Shown: positions 33,143-45,170, counted from the first letter of the stretch. The stretch: 64,000 nucleotides of DNA from Selaginella moellendorffii (GCF_000143415.4 NW_003314293.1:67670-131669); one strand, 5' to 3'. Numbers and translations: made by a program. The notes: generated from the sequence alone by a model not told the origin.

Positions 33143-33549
33143 TCTTTTTTTCCATAGTCTGGGACTTGGGATAACATTTCAGAACACTAAGGCCCTACAT
33201 GAGTCTTATGGGTACTCTCCCCACTTTCTGCCTTGGGGTGCTCTAGCCATGGGGATAGAATGAGGTTTCGTTAAGCCACACTAGATATCCAAGTATATAG
33301 TGCCACCTATGCTTGGATTGAGAGTAATTGACCATTCAATCTCCCGGGGGAGCTAGAGTTGGCTCTTGAACACTTAACCAAACTACCCTGCTTGTATATC
33401 TGTATTCACTCTAGCTTTAGACTCCTTAGTGGATATATCATCACCCAACACGTGGGCATAGCCTTCCTATGTCACACTAACCTTTCCTAGCCAAATTGGC
33501 TCCACTGCCCCATGGGATGATCACTTTGGGCTTTCACCCAACAGCCTAT

Positions 33550-33920
33550 ATTAGTATTTGGACTCAGACTTAAACTCGGACTTAGTCTTGGTCTCGGTCT
33601 CGGACTTGGACTTGGTCTTGGTCTTGCACTCAGTCTCGATCTTAGTCTTAGTTCCATCTCGAACTTCATCTTGGGTTCCATCTTGGACTTCATCTCGGGT
33701 CCATCTTGAACTCCATCTCGGGTCCATCTCGGACTCCATCTCAGACTCCATCTTGGCTCCATCTCAGACTCTATTTCGGGTCCATCTCAAACTCCATTTC
33801 GGGTCCATCTTAGACTCCATCTTGGGTCCATCTTGGGTCCATCTCGGACTCCATTTCGGACTCCATCTCGGATCCATCTCGGACTTCATTTCGGATTCCA
33901 TCTTGGGTCCATTTTGAGTC
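33550..33920. repeat. LTR minisatellite (copy A)
   Basis: Degenerate array of about 6-, 12- and 15-bp units (GTCTCG, GGACTCCATCTC, GGGTCCATCTTG). It creates long artefact reading frames rich in Ser-Asp or Trp-Ser-Pro-Arg on both strands. Confidence 0.85.
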
Positions 33921-34052
33921 CATCTTAGCACTTCCACATATCATATGTTGGTCCTTTTGTGTCCCTTTTCTAGAGATTCACTTATTGTTTGCTTCAAGCT
34001 TGTTCCTTGAGCCCTTTGTTAGGAGTTTCACTCCCGCTCTTGACTTTTCAAA

Positions 34053-34214
34053 TGTAGTGCATGTGATCATGGGATGAGATTTGGATATACTGTCACCGTG
34101 GATCCTTGGAACCTTAGGGGATAAATGGGGATAAAATAGCCATTAAGGGCTCTCTCATCAAGCAATTGCCCTTTTTCCAGTTGGTTTAAGGGGAGAGAGA
34201 TAAGGTGTGCTACA
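34053..34214 (+). mobile_element. Solo LTR of the TRIM family
   Basis: 162 bp, starting TGTAGTGCATGTGATC and ending GGTGTGCTACA, nearly the same as the TRIM LTRs. It is flanked by TCAAA (left) and TCAAG (right). The same host repeat without the insertion is present at 35446-35460 and 55421-55435 (TTTCAAGTCGGAGC / TTCCAAGTCGGAGC), giving a direct empty-site comparison. Confidence 0.9.
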
Positions 34215-34439
34215 TCAAGTCAGAGCGTTTAGTCCAAACGTGTTACGCTCATTTGGCTTTTACTTTGGCCATTACCATCTGGCACCCTTTCGGCTCCACT
34301 TTTGGGGCTCTAGAATTTATTTCTCACAACTCCACCACCCATAGACGAAACTTGATGTCTTTATCAAATGATAAACCATTTTATAAAGTAACCATATCAT
34401 GGATTACCACTTTTTATCTTTAGCACCTAGCCATTATTT

Positions 34440-35564
34440 TGTAAGCGACTAATTTTTCCATCCTACTTTAGTCACTTATCCACACCTCCGACCACTTGGA
34501 GGAGTCTCATTCACAACCTCCTTTTAGTCTGATTCAAGACTTGGGACTTGCTAGCCCCGGGAATGGCATCCATACCATTCATCCTTTGCACTTGGTCTAA
34601 GTGCTCCATGTGTCCAGTCCCAAGACTGACACCCCAAGGTACCACCGACATACTAACCCGTTACGCTAAAGCCATGCCCATTCACCTTGGTACCCTCGGT
34701 GGCCCAGCACCACCTGCATCGCAGTCCCGTCTCTCAACGACTGGGCCATCTGTCTAGGAGTGACCATCCAAGATCCACTCCTTAACATTCTTAAGATGCC
34801 CACAGACAACTTGAACACTTCACCAAATTACCCTACTTGACAGTCCTTATTCACTCTAGCCTTGGACCTCCCAGTGGTTATCCCATCACCCAACACTTGG
34901 GTACAGCCTTCCTGGGCCAAACTGGCCTTTCCTGGCCAAACTGGCTCCATTGGAGTCTTCCCCCTTACTATAATTTTGGAGCTCACCAAACCCCCCAAGG
35001 TCTGGGAGACGAATGCTTTGGGCTTTCACCCTCTCAGACTCGAACTCGGACTCGGACTCGGACTCGGACTTGGGCTCGGTCTCGGCCTCGGTCTCGGTCT
35101 CGGTCTCGGTCTTGGTCCCGGTCTCGGTCTCGGTCCCGGTCTCATTCTCAACTTCGGACTCCGTCTCGGGTCCATCTCGGACTCCATCTTGGGTCCATCT
35201 TGGACTCCATCTCAGGTCCATCTCGGACTCCATCTCAGACTCCATCTCGGGTCCATCTCGGACTCCATCTCGGACTCCATCTTGGGTCCATCTTGGACTC
35301 CATCTCAAACTCCATTTTGGTTCCATTTCAGACTCCATCTCGTGTCATGTGTTGGTCCTCTTGTGTCCCTTTTCTAGAGACTCACTTATTGCTCACTTTG
35401 TGCTTGTTCCTTGAGCATTTCATTGGGATTTCCACTTTCGCTCTCGACCTTTCAAGTCGGAGCTTTTAGTCCAAACGTGTTACACTCGTTTGGCATTCGC
35501 TTCGGCCACTACCACATGGCACCCTTTCGGCTCCACTTTGGGGCTTAGGGATTTGTATCTCACA
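34440..35564 (-). repeat. Long gypsy-type LTR copy B
   Basis: TGTAAGCGACTAATTTTTCC at the left end, ATTTGTATCTCACA at the right end, and a minisatellite at 35030-35345. The adjoining ATTCCACCACCCAT (a purine tract on the minus strand) marks it as the 3' LTR of an element whose internal region lies to the right. Confidence 0.75.
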
Positions 35565-38500
35565 ATTCCACCACCCATAGACAAAATTTGATGTCCTCAT
35601 CAAACGATAAACCATTTTATAAAGTAACACTAGCATATATTACCTTTTCCATCCTTAGCACATAGCTAATATTTGTCAATGGTTTGACACTAAAGGCTCA
35701 CCATACCTTATCCAACCTCTAAGGAGCATAGTATCTATAACATAAAGACTCACTTGACCACCTCAAGTGGTTCTCTCCCTTTTATTGGTTTAGCTCTCGC
35801 TAAACCCATTAGAGACACATTCTTTAGCTCAATCCCATTACTCATTCTCAAGTAGTCTCAACTTCTATTGATATAACTAGTTCATTTTAAAACTTTTAAT
35901 TTTGACTTCTTGAAATCAATTTCTTTAGTGTCTTTGACACCTTTCATTGCACATATTGTGCAACTTCACTTCCCCATCTTAGGAAGTTCTCCACTATCAT
36001 CCTCCTTTCTATTTTGTGCCACATTTGGCACTAAGTTCCAGCTATCGTAAGTTGTGCTAGAGCTGTCCACGACCCTAACATTTGGCTACTTTGCCGCTCC
36101 CTCCCTTGGAGCTTTCACTTTTGCCAACTTGGAGCATTTGGGAATCCATCCTTGGAAGCACACTTCTTTTCTCACAATCCGTTAGCATCCAACACCTTAA
36201 TGTCCCATGCCTAACTTTGCCATTTAGATTCCTTTCAATGAACTCTATGGCCCACATTTGGCCACTAGTTTTTTTGCTCTTATCCGTTGATTGTTGCACT
36301 GAACAATATAGGATCACTACCTCCATTCTCGAGGTATCCTTTTGGTTCCATGGCAAAGGCTGTACTTTACTAAGTCTAGAGGGTGCTCACTCTTAGTAGG
36401 TATCTTTTGCATTTTCTGCTACGGGCTCTGTCCATGGCCCAACTTTGCGACCCTCCCATAGCTCTCTCCTAGAAATTATTTTTTGGACTTACTATACTAT
36501 CGTATTGGCATAGCTAATTTCCCTTTAGGTGTCCTTCCCACTTGGTCACCTTGACCAAGCCACACCATTATCAATAGTTCCAATCAACACTTTGAACTAG
36601 GAATCATATTCCTTAACCCAAACAAAGACCTTGTCCTTGTTTAACCACAAGATCACTTAGTGATCTCATCTTAACCCCTTAACAGGTTTACCAATAGGAA
36701 CTAAGTCTTCTAGACCTTTTTAAATTGTTGACTATGACCCCGGGGGCATCCCCCACACTTTGCGGTGCGCCCAAGCCAGCCCTTCCGGCCAAGGATCCAT
36801 ACCAACTGAGACTTGGGTGTCCCCATCTTATTCACAATGTCCTTGGTGCCCTTTGCACCAAAGTGTTCAAATTAGATATGCCGAACTTTCACTCTAAGCA
36901 ATCTAACCGTGCATCACAACTCCGGGCATCCCCCGCTTGGTGATGTGCCCAAGCCAATTTCCTCATTGAGAGTCTATGACCACTGAAATATGAGTGTCCT
37001 CATATTCCAAACCATCACCACACCCTAATGATTTGGGACTCGAACCCAAGCACTAGAGGGTCAGGACTCAAACCCGACCTCGGTATATGCATCTACGGAC
37101 AGCATCACCCTAGATGCCTGGCGTGACTCCCCACGCTGGTGCACCAATTTATATCCAAAGTGCACTACGGATCATAGCTTATGAACTTAGTCCCTCCAAA
37201 TTGCCAAATCCTTTCACTTGACAAGTCTATGATCATGCATGAACTCCTCCATACTTGACCCGATGGGCCACCTCTTTTTAAGTTAGCACCTTCAACTAGA
37301 GGATTCGTTCCCCTAATTTGCCACTCTTGCTTAGCAAGTCATCCGACCAATGTAACATGGTTTCATGCATAAGCGTGAAAGTCTTTGACCATCGACTTTC
37401 GTTCAGAGTCATCCTTTTGAACACTTGGGAACTACTTCCTCAACCTTGATAGCATTGCCTTATAGCAAGCTTCAAGACCACGCTTTTGCTACCCCACTCT
37501 GATTTCACGTATTCTATGAACCATTTACACTTGGCTTTTTAGGTACTACGCTACCTAAAATTGTCTTTGGGAACCTTGAAGGAACTCTGTCCCTTATCTT
37601 GTTAAGGCTTGTCCTTTCGCAAGTTTTCTAATTGCTATATAGTCTAACATGGACAAGTCCATGCCTTAGACTCTCCATGGCACTATAGTTGCTAGTAACA
37701 ACATGCTCCAATGCCCACTTGATTCTCCACTCCCAACGGACATAACCACCCTTGGTTATGCTTTTCAATTCCTATGGTTTGGTTCTATTCCTTTATTATT
37801 TGTTTTTGGCCTCACATATTTCCTTCAGTTATTTGCCTCGAAACTAGGAGGATGGCTTTGCACTTTCTACCATGCCTTAGCAAATATTCTTGGGGATGAA
37901 CCTATCTGATAGCCTAGGGAGTGGTTCCTCAATCTGGGTATGCTCACCTTATAATCCCACATACCAGGATTACCGTTGCTACATATGGGTCTTTATATGC
38001 CCATCACTAGCCTTGCCAAAATTCCATTTTTGGCTTTGTCCAAATTGGGTAGACGGACTTCTCCCGTCTTTGCAACCTTGGACATTGCAAAGATAGCACT
38101 TTCTATCCATCATTTGCTAGGGACTTCGTCCCTTGGGCTTTATTTATTGCCCTCACGACATCAAACATCACCTCCTAGTGTTCTAGAGTGTTTAAGTGTC
38201 CTAATGATGGCCTCTTTGACAATGAGCCTTCCCTTTTACGACATTGACTTACTATATCGCAACATAAGCAATTTATCCCCCATAAGAGTATATCTAACTT
38301 CCTTATGCCATTAAAAAGTCTTTGGTAGTTACCTTCTACCAGTTTAACCAACTATTTTGCACCTTTTGCTTAGTTGCCTCATAGTTGTCAAGTCCTACAA
38401 CTCATTGTTGGTGCTTCCACACCTCCATCATTATTTGGCTCACCACACTCCAACTGCATGCCTTCCAGCTTAGGCTATGCCATTCCCATTTTCATTAGGA

Positions 38501-38681
38501 TTCTTTTGGGAAGGGGTTCTCGTGAACCCGCCAACTCACCTTAAAGCATCATGCCTTGGCACATTCAGTGTCTGCACACCATTGGCTCCACAAGCCTACC
38601 TTTATGACACTTCTTACTTGTGTCTAGGTCCTTGCCAAGACCAATACAATTCTTTCTCATACCAACTATCCATTAGCACTA
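35565..38681 (-). mobile_element. Non-coding internal region of a LARD-like element
   Basis: About 3.1 kb between LTR copies B and C with no gag, protease, RT, RNase H or integrase motif on either strand. Part of it (around 36725-37150: GGCATCCCCCACACTTTGCG, then GACTCGAACCCAAGC) resembles the non-coding tail of Gypsy-1 next to its 3' LTR (51265-51450). Near the right end the minus strand reads TTGGTATGAGA about 18 bases inside the LTR, a weak primer-binding candidate. This fits a large retrotransposon derivative that depends on a coding relative. Confidence 0.6.
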
Positions 38682-39617
38682 TGTAAGCGACTAATTTTTC
38701 CATTCTACTTTAGTCACTTAACCACACCTCCGACCGCTTGGAGGAGTCTCATTCACAACCTCCATAAGTCCTATTCCGGACTTGGGGACTTGCTAGCCCC
38801 AAGAATAGCATCCGTGCCACTCAACCGTTGCACTTGGTCCAAGTGCTCCACGTGTCTGGTCCTAAGACCGACACCCAAAGGTACCACTGACATATCGGCT
38901 CGTTACGCTAAGGCCATGCCCATTCACCTTTGCCGCACTAGTGGTCTAATACCACTTGCATCACAATCCCGTCTCTCACGAGTGGTCAACCTAGATCCAC
39001 TCCTTAGCATCCTTAGGATGCCTATAGACATGGGGAATAGCCTTCCCCAATATCCCTTTGTCAGTTCCTACCTAGTCCCTTTTCGGTCCATGGCCATGTT
39101 CGCCGACACTGCCACTAGATCAAGGCCCACAGGCCCGAGCACTAAGTCCCATGGTCCTCTGGGACTTCCTCACCATGTGACTGTATCCTTAGTCACTACA
39201 CTAGAGGACTGCTCCTCCTCCTTTCCCCCATTTGGGACTCTAGGGCAACATTTCGGAACACCGTGGGCCTATGCGAGCCCCGTGGGTACTCTCCCCACCT
39301 TCCGCCTTTAGGTGCTCTAGCCATAGGCTTAGAGCGAGGTTCCGTTGAGCCATGCCTGGTATCCAAGTAGGTAGTGCCACCCACACTTGGACTGGGAGCA
39401 TCGGCTAGTCGATCTCCCGGGGGAACTAGAGCCGACTCTTGAACACTTCACCAAGCTACCCCGCTTGTCGGTCCGTATTCACTCTAGTCTTGGACTTCCT
39501 AGTGGTCAGTTCATCACCCAACACTGGGTCTAGCCTTCCTAGGCCAAACTGGCCTTTCCTGGCCAAACTGGCTCCACTGTAGTCCTCCCTCTTACTATAC
39601 TTTTGGAACTCACCAAA
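38682..39617 (-). repeat. Long gypsy-type LTR copy C (truncated)
   Basis: Starts TGTAAGCGACTAATTTTTCC and follows copy D closely, then leaves the family at ACTCACCAAACA, just before the minisatellite would begin. It is the candidate 5' LTR (minus strand) of the LARD-like element. Confidence 0.75.
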
Positions 39618-40060
39618 CAAGCTCTATTTCGTTAAAGTGGGAATTGTTATTATCCCACTTGTAAAATAAGGTTTTCAAACCTTTATATAGTATATAAATA
39701 TAACAAAATTCAACTGCATTGAGGCACATGCCATTTTATTTTAAACAAGGAAATGTCTAGTCAATCACTTCTCCTCCCCCTGCCACTGCTTCACCTCTCT
39801 CTTCTCCTTGTCATCGTCGTCCAATTTCTTTCCATCCTTTTAATATTGGCTCAGTTGCTCCGAGTCTAGGTGGAGCCCAAGTCCCCATTCAATCTTTACT
39901 TTCCCCTTATTAATAAAACAATTTCGTAGACTTCTAATAACATGCTGTAACACTTTTAGTATAATGCAAATCCTCTCAAAGAATTGTCTTTTAATATTAA
40001 TACAATGGCATGGAACCCTATGCCATAATAAGTTACATTTTTAAATAAATACATGCCATC
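39618..40060. other. AT-rich spacer
   Basis: No gene recognised. It lies between the truncated LTR and the 3' end of the phosphatase-like gene and may hold that gene's 3' UTR. Confidence 0.5.
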
Positions 40061-40914
40061 TCAGACTGTTATTTTTTGCCTCCAACGCCTATACAATAAT
40101 CTTGGAATTTCATCACTCTCCACACTATCAGGATTTAAACCCAATAGTAATGCCATCTCTTCTCTAATACATCCACGCTCATGTTCAGTGGTCGAAGAAC
40201 CCATCCGGTTGAGCAGATTATGGAGATGTGGATAGTGCTTGGCTAGACAATATACATGCCATAAATGATGACTGGTGTCTGTCCGATCAAATGGCTTCTG
40301 ATATACCATTCCATCTGCCATTTGGTTGATTTCTGCAGCCACCTCCTAGACTGGCCGGTTCTCTATCACCATCGCTCCAAGCCGTTTTGCAAAGTCCCCT
40401 AGAACATATGGTTTCTTCTCCCTAGTTTCCATACTACAAGAGATGGGGTGCACTACATATGTGTGCGTGTTCGCTGCAGTTTTAATCGGCGAGTCATCGA
40501 TGATGAGGATTTCACTTGACCTAGCAGTCCAGTTCATCACTATAGCCTCTGGCTTGGCGAAGATGGGCTTGCTACCCCTCACATGGACCATAGTCAAGCA
40601 ATCCTCCTGCGTTAGGAGAAAGTCAAATGGTAATATTACTCGCGTCTGATCGTGCATCATCTGTAGCAACGTTAATGCATTGTGGCGCATCATGGATGTC
40701 CAAACTCCCAATTGCAAATTGAACCCGGCCCTCTGTTTTAAGTGTCGCATGGTCATTATTAGATCCCGCAGTTTCTCCCATGTGATTAATGTGAATCTGT
40801 CTCTTTTGACCAACTTGCGACCGCAGGCTTTGGAGGGTGCAGTGACATTCGAGGACGAGCCACGCTCATGGGAGAAAAGGACACTGTTCAGATCAAAAAC
40901 GATACAGTACCTTC
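40061..40914 (-). pseudogene. FCP1/NIF-like HAD phosphatase gene, split by Gypsy-2
   Basis: The minus strand reads RRYCIVFDLNSVLF (HAD motif I in the DLN form seen in some plant FCP1-like proteins), then RFTLITWEKLRDLIMTMRHL, LQLGVWTSMMRHNA (motif II region), and ILIIDDSPIKTAANTHTYVV with VHP (motif III/IV region). Family role: Ser phosphatase acting on the RNA polymerase II tail or related targets. The exon start lies on the far side of Gypsy-2: the acceptor TTTCAG and the first nine bases are at 46559-46551. After NRPV there is an in-frame TAG and the frame then continues to 40061. Insertion plus stop make it a pseudogene. Confidence 0.75.
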
Positions 40915-40919
40915 GCCGT

Positions 40920-41324
40920 TGTCAAGACCCCCAACACTGTCAAGACCCCCAACAAGATCAAGACTGGAAAATGCTAAAGACAAAGAGAAAAAGCTAGTGA
41001 AAACAAAGAAGAGGCCTTAGACTGGTGTTGATTCAGATTGTGGAGAAATGGAACAAGGCTAACCTATATATACTATAGGTTGATGAAGCTCCACCACTCT
41101 TGGATCGAGGACAGCCTAAATACAGCTGAGGTCGAGGAGGCGCCACATCATCATCAGGAATGTGGCTCGAGACTCAGGAATCGGGAAGTGTCTCGAGAGT
41201 CAGGAATAGGGAAGTGTCTCGAGAGTCAGGAATAGAGAAGTGTCTCGAGAGTCAGGAATGTGGTCTGCAGGTCAGGAATCCGGCGAGAGTCAGGAATGTG
41301 GCAAGAATTGGGGGATTCCTGACA
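40920..41324 (-). repeat. Gypsy-2 3' LTR
   Basis: 405 bp; nearly identical to 46146-46550. It contains about four tandem units of CTCGAGAGTCAGGAATAGGG and a repeated terminus (TGTCAAGACCCCCAACAC twice at its left end). Confidence 0.95.
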
Positions 41325-41335
41325 GCACCCCCTCC

Positions 41336-42660
41336 TCAAGAACGAGTGGAACGAGGATGTGAACGAGAACGAAGAGGAGGATGAGATGAGCGGCGAGGGA
41401 TGGGAGATGGAGAAAAAGAATGAGGACTGGGACGAGAAGGATAGCGGCGGTGGAAGTCCTGAACAAGGTCAGGAGAATGAATCAGGTTGTCCGCAGGTTC
41501 CCAAGTGCGTTCCTCAGGTCCGTAACCCTTCCAGTCCACCAGATAGTAGAGTTTAGATCGTGAAATCTTGGAATCAAGGATGTCCTGAACCTCGTACTCA
41601 GACCCATCCTCGAGCTGCACTGGTGGAGGCGGAGGAATGACCCGATTTGGAATAGGACTGGGAATATAAGGCTCAAGGAGAGAGGAGTGAAAAACGGGGT
41701 GAATTTGATATGAGGAGGGAAGTGCAAGGCGATAAGTGACAGGATTAATGATGGCAGTGATAGGGAAAGGACCAAGGCATTTGAAATCGAGTTTTGGACA
41801 GGGCCTGGTGGTGGAGATATTTCGCCTGAGGAGCCAGACTTTATCCCCGATATTGTAAGGGGGACAATCCTGACGATGGACATTGGCAAATGTTTTATGA
41901 GATTCCTGAGCACGATGGAGGTGGAAGGAGATGGAGTTGTGGATTTCCTGAAGGTTGGAGAGAAATGATTCAGAGCGGGGATTTGAACGAGAGGATTCAG
42001 ATGGAGAAGGAAGTGAGAGATTGAATCGGGGATTTCGGCTAGAGTTCGCAAAGAAGGGGGAAACTCGAAGAGAGGAGTGAACAGAGTTGTTATAGGAGAA
42101 CTCAGCAAGGGGAAGGATATCGAACCAGTTATCCTGATGATAGTTGATGAAGCACCTCAAGAATTGTTCCAATGTCTGAATCGTTCGCTCGGACTGCCCA
42201 TCAGTTTGAGGATGATATGCCGAAGAGAGGTTGGCCTTCACTCCAAGCAACTGCAAAAACCGTTGCCAGAAATGAGAGATGAACTGAGGCCCCCGATCCG
42301 AAACCACATCTGTAGGAATCCCATGAAGTCGGAAAATTTCCCTGAATACCAGTTTTGCCATGTCCTCGCCCGAAAACTCCTTGGTACATGGCAAGAAGTG
42401 CGCCATCTTTGTGAAGCGATCCACCACGACTAAAATGCTGTTGAAGCCTCTAGAACTCGGAAGATCACTCAAGAAATCCATGGAGATGGATTCCCAAGGA
42501 CCTGAAGGGACCGGAAGGGAACGAAGCAAACCTGAAGGAAGGTGGCGAGGTACCTTATTCCGGGCACAAGTGTCACAGGAGGTAACAAAAGCTTTGATGT
42601 AGTCGTCCATGTGAGGCCACCAAAAGTCCCGTGCAACTAGCTCATAGGTTTTCGCAATGC
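41336..42660 (-). CDS. Gypsy-2 integrase with C-terminal chromodomain
   Basis: Open frame entered near 42660. It includes AKTYELVARDFWWPHMDDYI, the zinc-finger pair SCDTCARNK, the catalytic core (SMDFLSDLPSS, then ILVVVDRFTKMAHFLPC, then VSDRGPQFISHFW, SAYHPQTDGQSERTIQTLE) with D, D and E in place, and finally a chromodomain (EYEVQDILDSKISRSKLYYLV then DWKGYGPEERTWEPADNL). The chromodomain steers integration in chromoviruses. The frame differs from the RT frame. The join at about 42660 looks like a one-base insertion or two-base deletion that also removes the GH of the first zinc-finger part. Confidence 0.9.
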
Positions 42661-45170
42661 CGAAGTTTAGTCGGGCTATCGTGGCACGCCATCAGGACCA
42701 ACCTTCGAGCATCACCTTCAGGAACGTAAAGCTGCTCCCCACGGTACAATAAACCATCTAAGAACTCGAACTCGTCAAATCGCTGGCAGTCGGGAGTCAC
42801 TGGGTGTCCAGCCTGAAGATGGGGGAAAATGTCGCTAGCGAGATCATCGGATTGAAGATCGTTTCTGATTGCATCCATCAAGGAGGAGTCCTGAGGGGCC
42901 AGGGAAATTGCCATAACTTGAAGCCGATCAGGACCGAGGATAACTTGATCCTGTTGATCGAAGGCAGGATTACCAGGCCTGAGACTGAGATAGGAGTGCC
43001 TTGAAAGAGCATCAGAAAGGCCTTGAAACTTTCCAGGTCTGTACTTGATAACAAAGTCAAACCGACTCAGGAATTGTGCCCACCTTGCTTGACGACGGCT
43101 TAAAACTCGGGAAGTGGCAAAGTACTCGAGATTTTTGTGATCCGTCCAGACTGTTGTTTGATGGCTCGCCCCCTCCAAGAAACGGCGCCACTCTCCAAAG
43201 GAATCCGCGATGGCAAGAAGCTCCTTGTCGTGGATTTCGTAATTGATCTCCGCAGGCTGGAATTTCCGAGAATGGAAAGCGACCGGATGAAGTTCGTGAT
43301 CCGCTCCGAGTTGAGATAGCACAGCACCAATGGCAAAGTCGGAGGCGTCAGCCTCGATGAAGAAAGGTTGTGAGGAATCAGCATGGATCAAGACAGGAGC
43401 AGAACTGAAGGCCGCCTTGAGTGTGTCGAAAGCCTGCTGGGCAGCAGCAGACCAAGAGAAGGGAACATCCTTGCGAGTGAGATGTGTGAGAGGAAAGACA
43501 ATGTCAGAGTAGTGATCAATGAATTTGCGATAGAAGTTGGCGAAGCCAAGGAAAACCTGAACGTCTGACATTGATTGTGGAGGCTCCCATTCGAGAATAG
43601 TCTTGACTTTTGCAGGATCCATCGTGATACCCTCAGGAGTGACAATGTACCCAAGGAACTCCACAGACTGCTGATCAAAGGAACATTTCTCAAGCTTCGC
43701 GTATAGGCCGTGTTCTCGCAGCTTCGCTAGCACCTTGCGAACATGTTCGTCATGCTCCTCCTGAGTTTTTGAGTAGATGAGGATGTCATCGAGGTAGACG
43801 ATCACCATCTGATCAAGAAACTCCCAAAAAATGTCGTTTGCCATGTGTTGGAAAACCGCTGGAGCATTTGTCAAGCCAAATGGCATGACAGTGTACTCGA
43901 AGTGGCCATAGCGGGTTTGGAACGCAGTCTTCCATTCATCACCAGGCCGGATCCGGATCAGGTTGTATGCTCCACGGAGGTCAATCTTGGTGAAGAAGCG
44001 GGCACCGCCGAGGCGTTCCAACAGGTCCGAGATCAGGGGCAGTGGATAACGGTTCCGAACAGTCACCTTGTTCAAACCTCGGTAGTCGATGACTAGCCGC
44101 AAGCTCCCATCCTTCTTCTTGACAAAGAAGACAGGCGCTCCAGCCGGGGACTGCGAATGCTGAATGTAGCCCGAGGCAAGGTTCTCATCCACGTACTCTT
44201 TGAGGGCCTTAAGCTCGGACGGGGATAAACCGTAGATAGGCCCCCACGGAGGTGACGCTCCTTCCTGTAAATCAATGGGACAATCATAAGGCCGATGAAT
44301 AGGCAGTACACTAGCTTTTTTCTTGTCAAACACATCCCCAAAATCATGATACTTCTCAGGAAGACTGACAGGAGAAACATGCAAAGCAAAAAGAAAAAGA
44401 GGTTCTTCATGAAGGAGTTCTTTCATAGTGATTGTGGAGATAGGAGGAGGAGTACGACTAAATGGAATGATGAGACGAGGATACTGTCCAGTGTAATATT
44501 GAAGAGAGAAAAAAGAAGAGGATGAAAACTGCGTAGAGTCAGGAACAGAACCCCGACTTGAGTTTAGGGAACTTTTCCTGATTCGGACTCGATGAACACC
44601 AGGGGAAGCCGTGGGAGATGGTGATGTGGGAGAGATGAGCTGTAAGTCCTTCCAACAAATCTGAGGCTGATGTAGTTGGAACCAAGGAAGACCGAGCACC
44701 ACAGAGGAAGACTTGCTGTTGATGATGTTGAAGGCGATATCGGTGACGGTGGACCCGATGTGTACTCGAACGGGCAACGTTTCCCTAAGTCCAGAAGATG
44801 GAGACACAAAATGCCCGCCGATGCCTTCAACCCTCAGATCCCGTATGGTAGGAGAAAGAGGAACGTGATGTCGGGCAGCAAAGTCCGTGTCCATGAAGCA
44901 GGAAGTTGCACCCGAGTCCAGTAGCACCAAAGCCTTGAGTCCTGATTGTCCGGTGAAAGAAAGGAGACATGGGACACGGAAGTTGCGGGAATTGGTGGTG
45001 GCTTTGATGAAAGGTGGTGAGGAGCTTGATAAGGAAGAAAAGTGATTTTTATTTGGGGAGTCCAAACAGACAGCTCCTACTCTGTTTGGACAGGGTCGTT
45101 TCCCGACTGCAACAGTGGTGGACTTTGAGGCAGAGTGAACTCGAGCAATCGGGGAGGCTTCCTGGGACAC
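42642..45170 (-). CDS. Gypsy-2 protease-reverse transcriptase-RNase H
   Basis: An 842-codon open frame in the -1 frame relative to gag, overlapping it by about 90 bases, which suits -1 frameshift translation. Protease: ALVLLDSGATSCFMD. RT: VIDYRGLNKVT, LRGAYNLIRI, MPFGLTNAPAVFQ, IVYLDDILIYS (catalytic YLDD), FLGFANFYRKFI. RNase H: FFIEADASDFAIGAVLSQ, then NYEIHDKELLAI, VWTDHKNLEYF and GLSDALSRH. All core motifs are intact. It ends when the frame is lost at the start of integrase. Confidence 0.92.
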   Translation of the reverse strand: MSQEASPIARVHSASKSTTVAVGKRPCPNRVGAVCLDSPNKNHFSSLSSSSPPFIKATTNSRNFRVPCLLSFTGQSGLKALVLLDSGATSCFMDTDFAARHHVPLSPTIRDLRVEGIGGHFVSPSSGLRETLPVRVHIGSTVTDIAFNIINSKSSSVVLGLPWFQLHQPQICWKDLQLISPTSPSPTASPGVHRVRIRKSSLNSSRGSVPDSTQFSSSSFFSLQYYTGQYPRLIIPFSRTPPPISTITMKELLHEEPLFLFALHVSPVSLPEKYHDFGDVFDKKKASVLPIHRPYDCPIDLQEGASPPWGPIYGLSPSELKALKEYVDENLASGYIQHSQSPAGAPVFFVKKKDGSLRLVIDYRGLNKVTVRNRYPLPLISDLLERLGGARFFTKIDLRGAYNLIRIRPGDEWKTAFQTRYGHFEYTVMPFGLTNAPAVFQHMANDIFWEFLDQMVIVYLDDILIYSKTQEEHDEHVRKVLAKLREHGLYAKLEKCSFDQQSVEFLGYIVTPEGITMDPAKVKTILEWEPPQSMSDVQVFLGFANFYRKFIDHYSDIVFPLTHLTRKDVPFSWSAAAQQAFDTLKAAFSSAPVLIHADSSQPFFIEADASDFAIGAVLSQLGADHELHPVAFHSRKFQPAEINYEIHDKELLAIADSFGEWRRFLEGASHQTTVWTDHKNLEYFATSRVLSRRQARWAQFLSRFDFVIKYRPGKFQGLSDALSRHSYLSLRPGNPAFDQQDQVILGPDRLQVMAISLAPQDSSLMDAIRNDLQSDDLASDIFPHLQAGHPVTPDCQRFDEFEFLDGLLYRGEQLYVPEGDARRLVLMACHDSPTKLRHCENL

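Larger units (their letters stand above)
32386..34328 (-). mobile_element. Long gypsy-type LTR copy A (gapped, with solo TRIM LTR inside)
   Basis: Diverged copy of the LTR family that is complete at 53854-55535. It starts TGCAAGAGACTAAATTTTCC, follows that family through the block GACCGACACCCAAATGTATTA and the minisatellite GGTCCATCTCGGACTCCAT, and ends TTTCTCACA. The neighbouring ACTCCACCACCCAT is the complement of a purine tract, so the copy faces as a 3' LTR on the minus strand. It holds the 240-N gap and the 162-bp TRIM solo LTR. Confidence 0.7.

Noticed and set aside
32790-33263. Open frames across 32903-33142
   Set aside because: They run through the 240-N gap and have no meaning.
41160-41330. 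Regular 26-bp repeats, considered as a CRISPR-like array
   Set aside because: The units are contiguous without spacers, lie inside a gypsy LTR and recur at its other LTR. The genome is eukaryotic.
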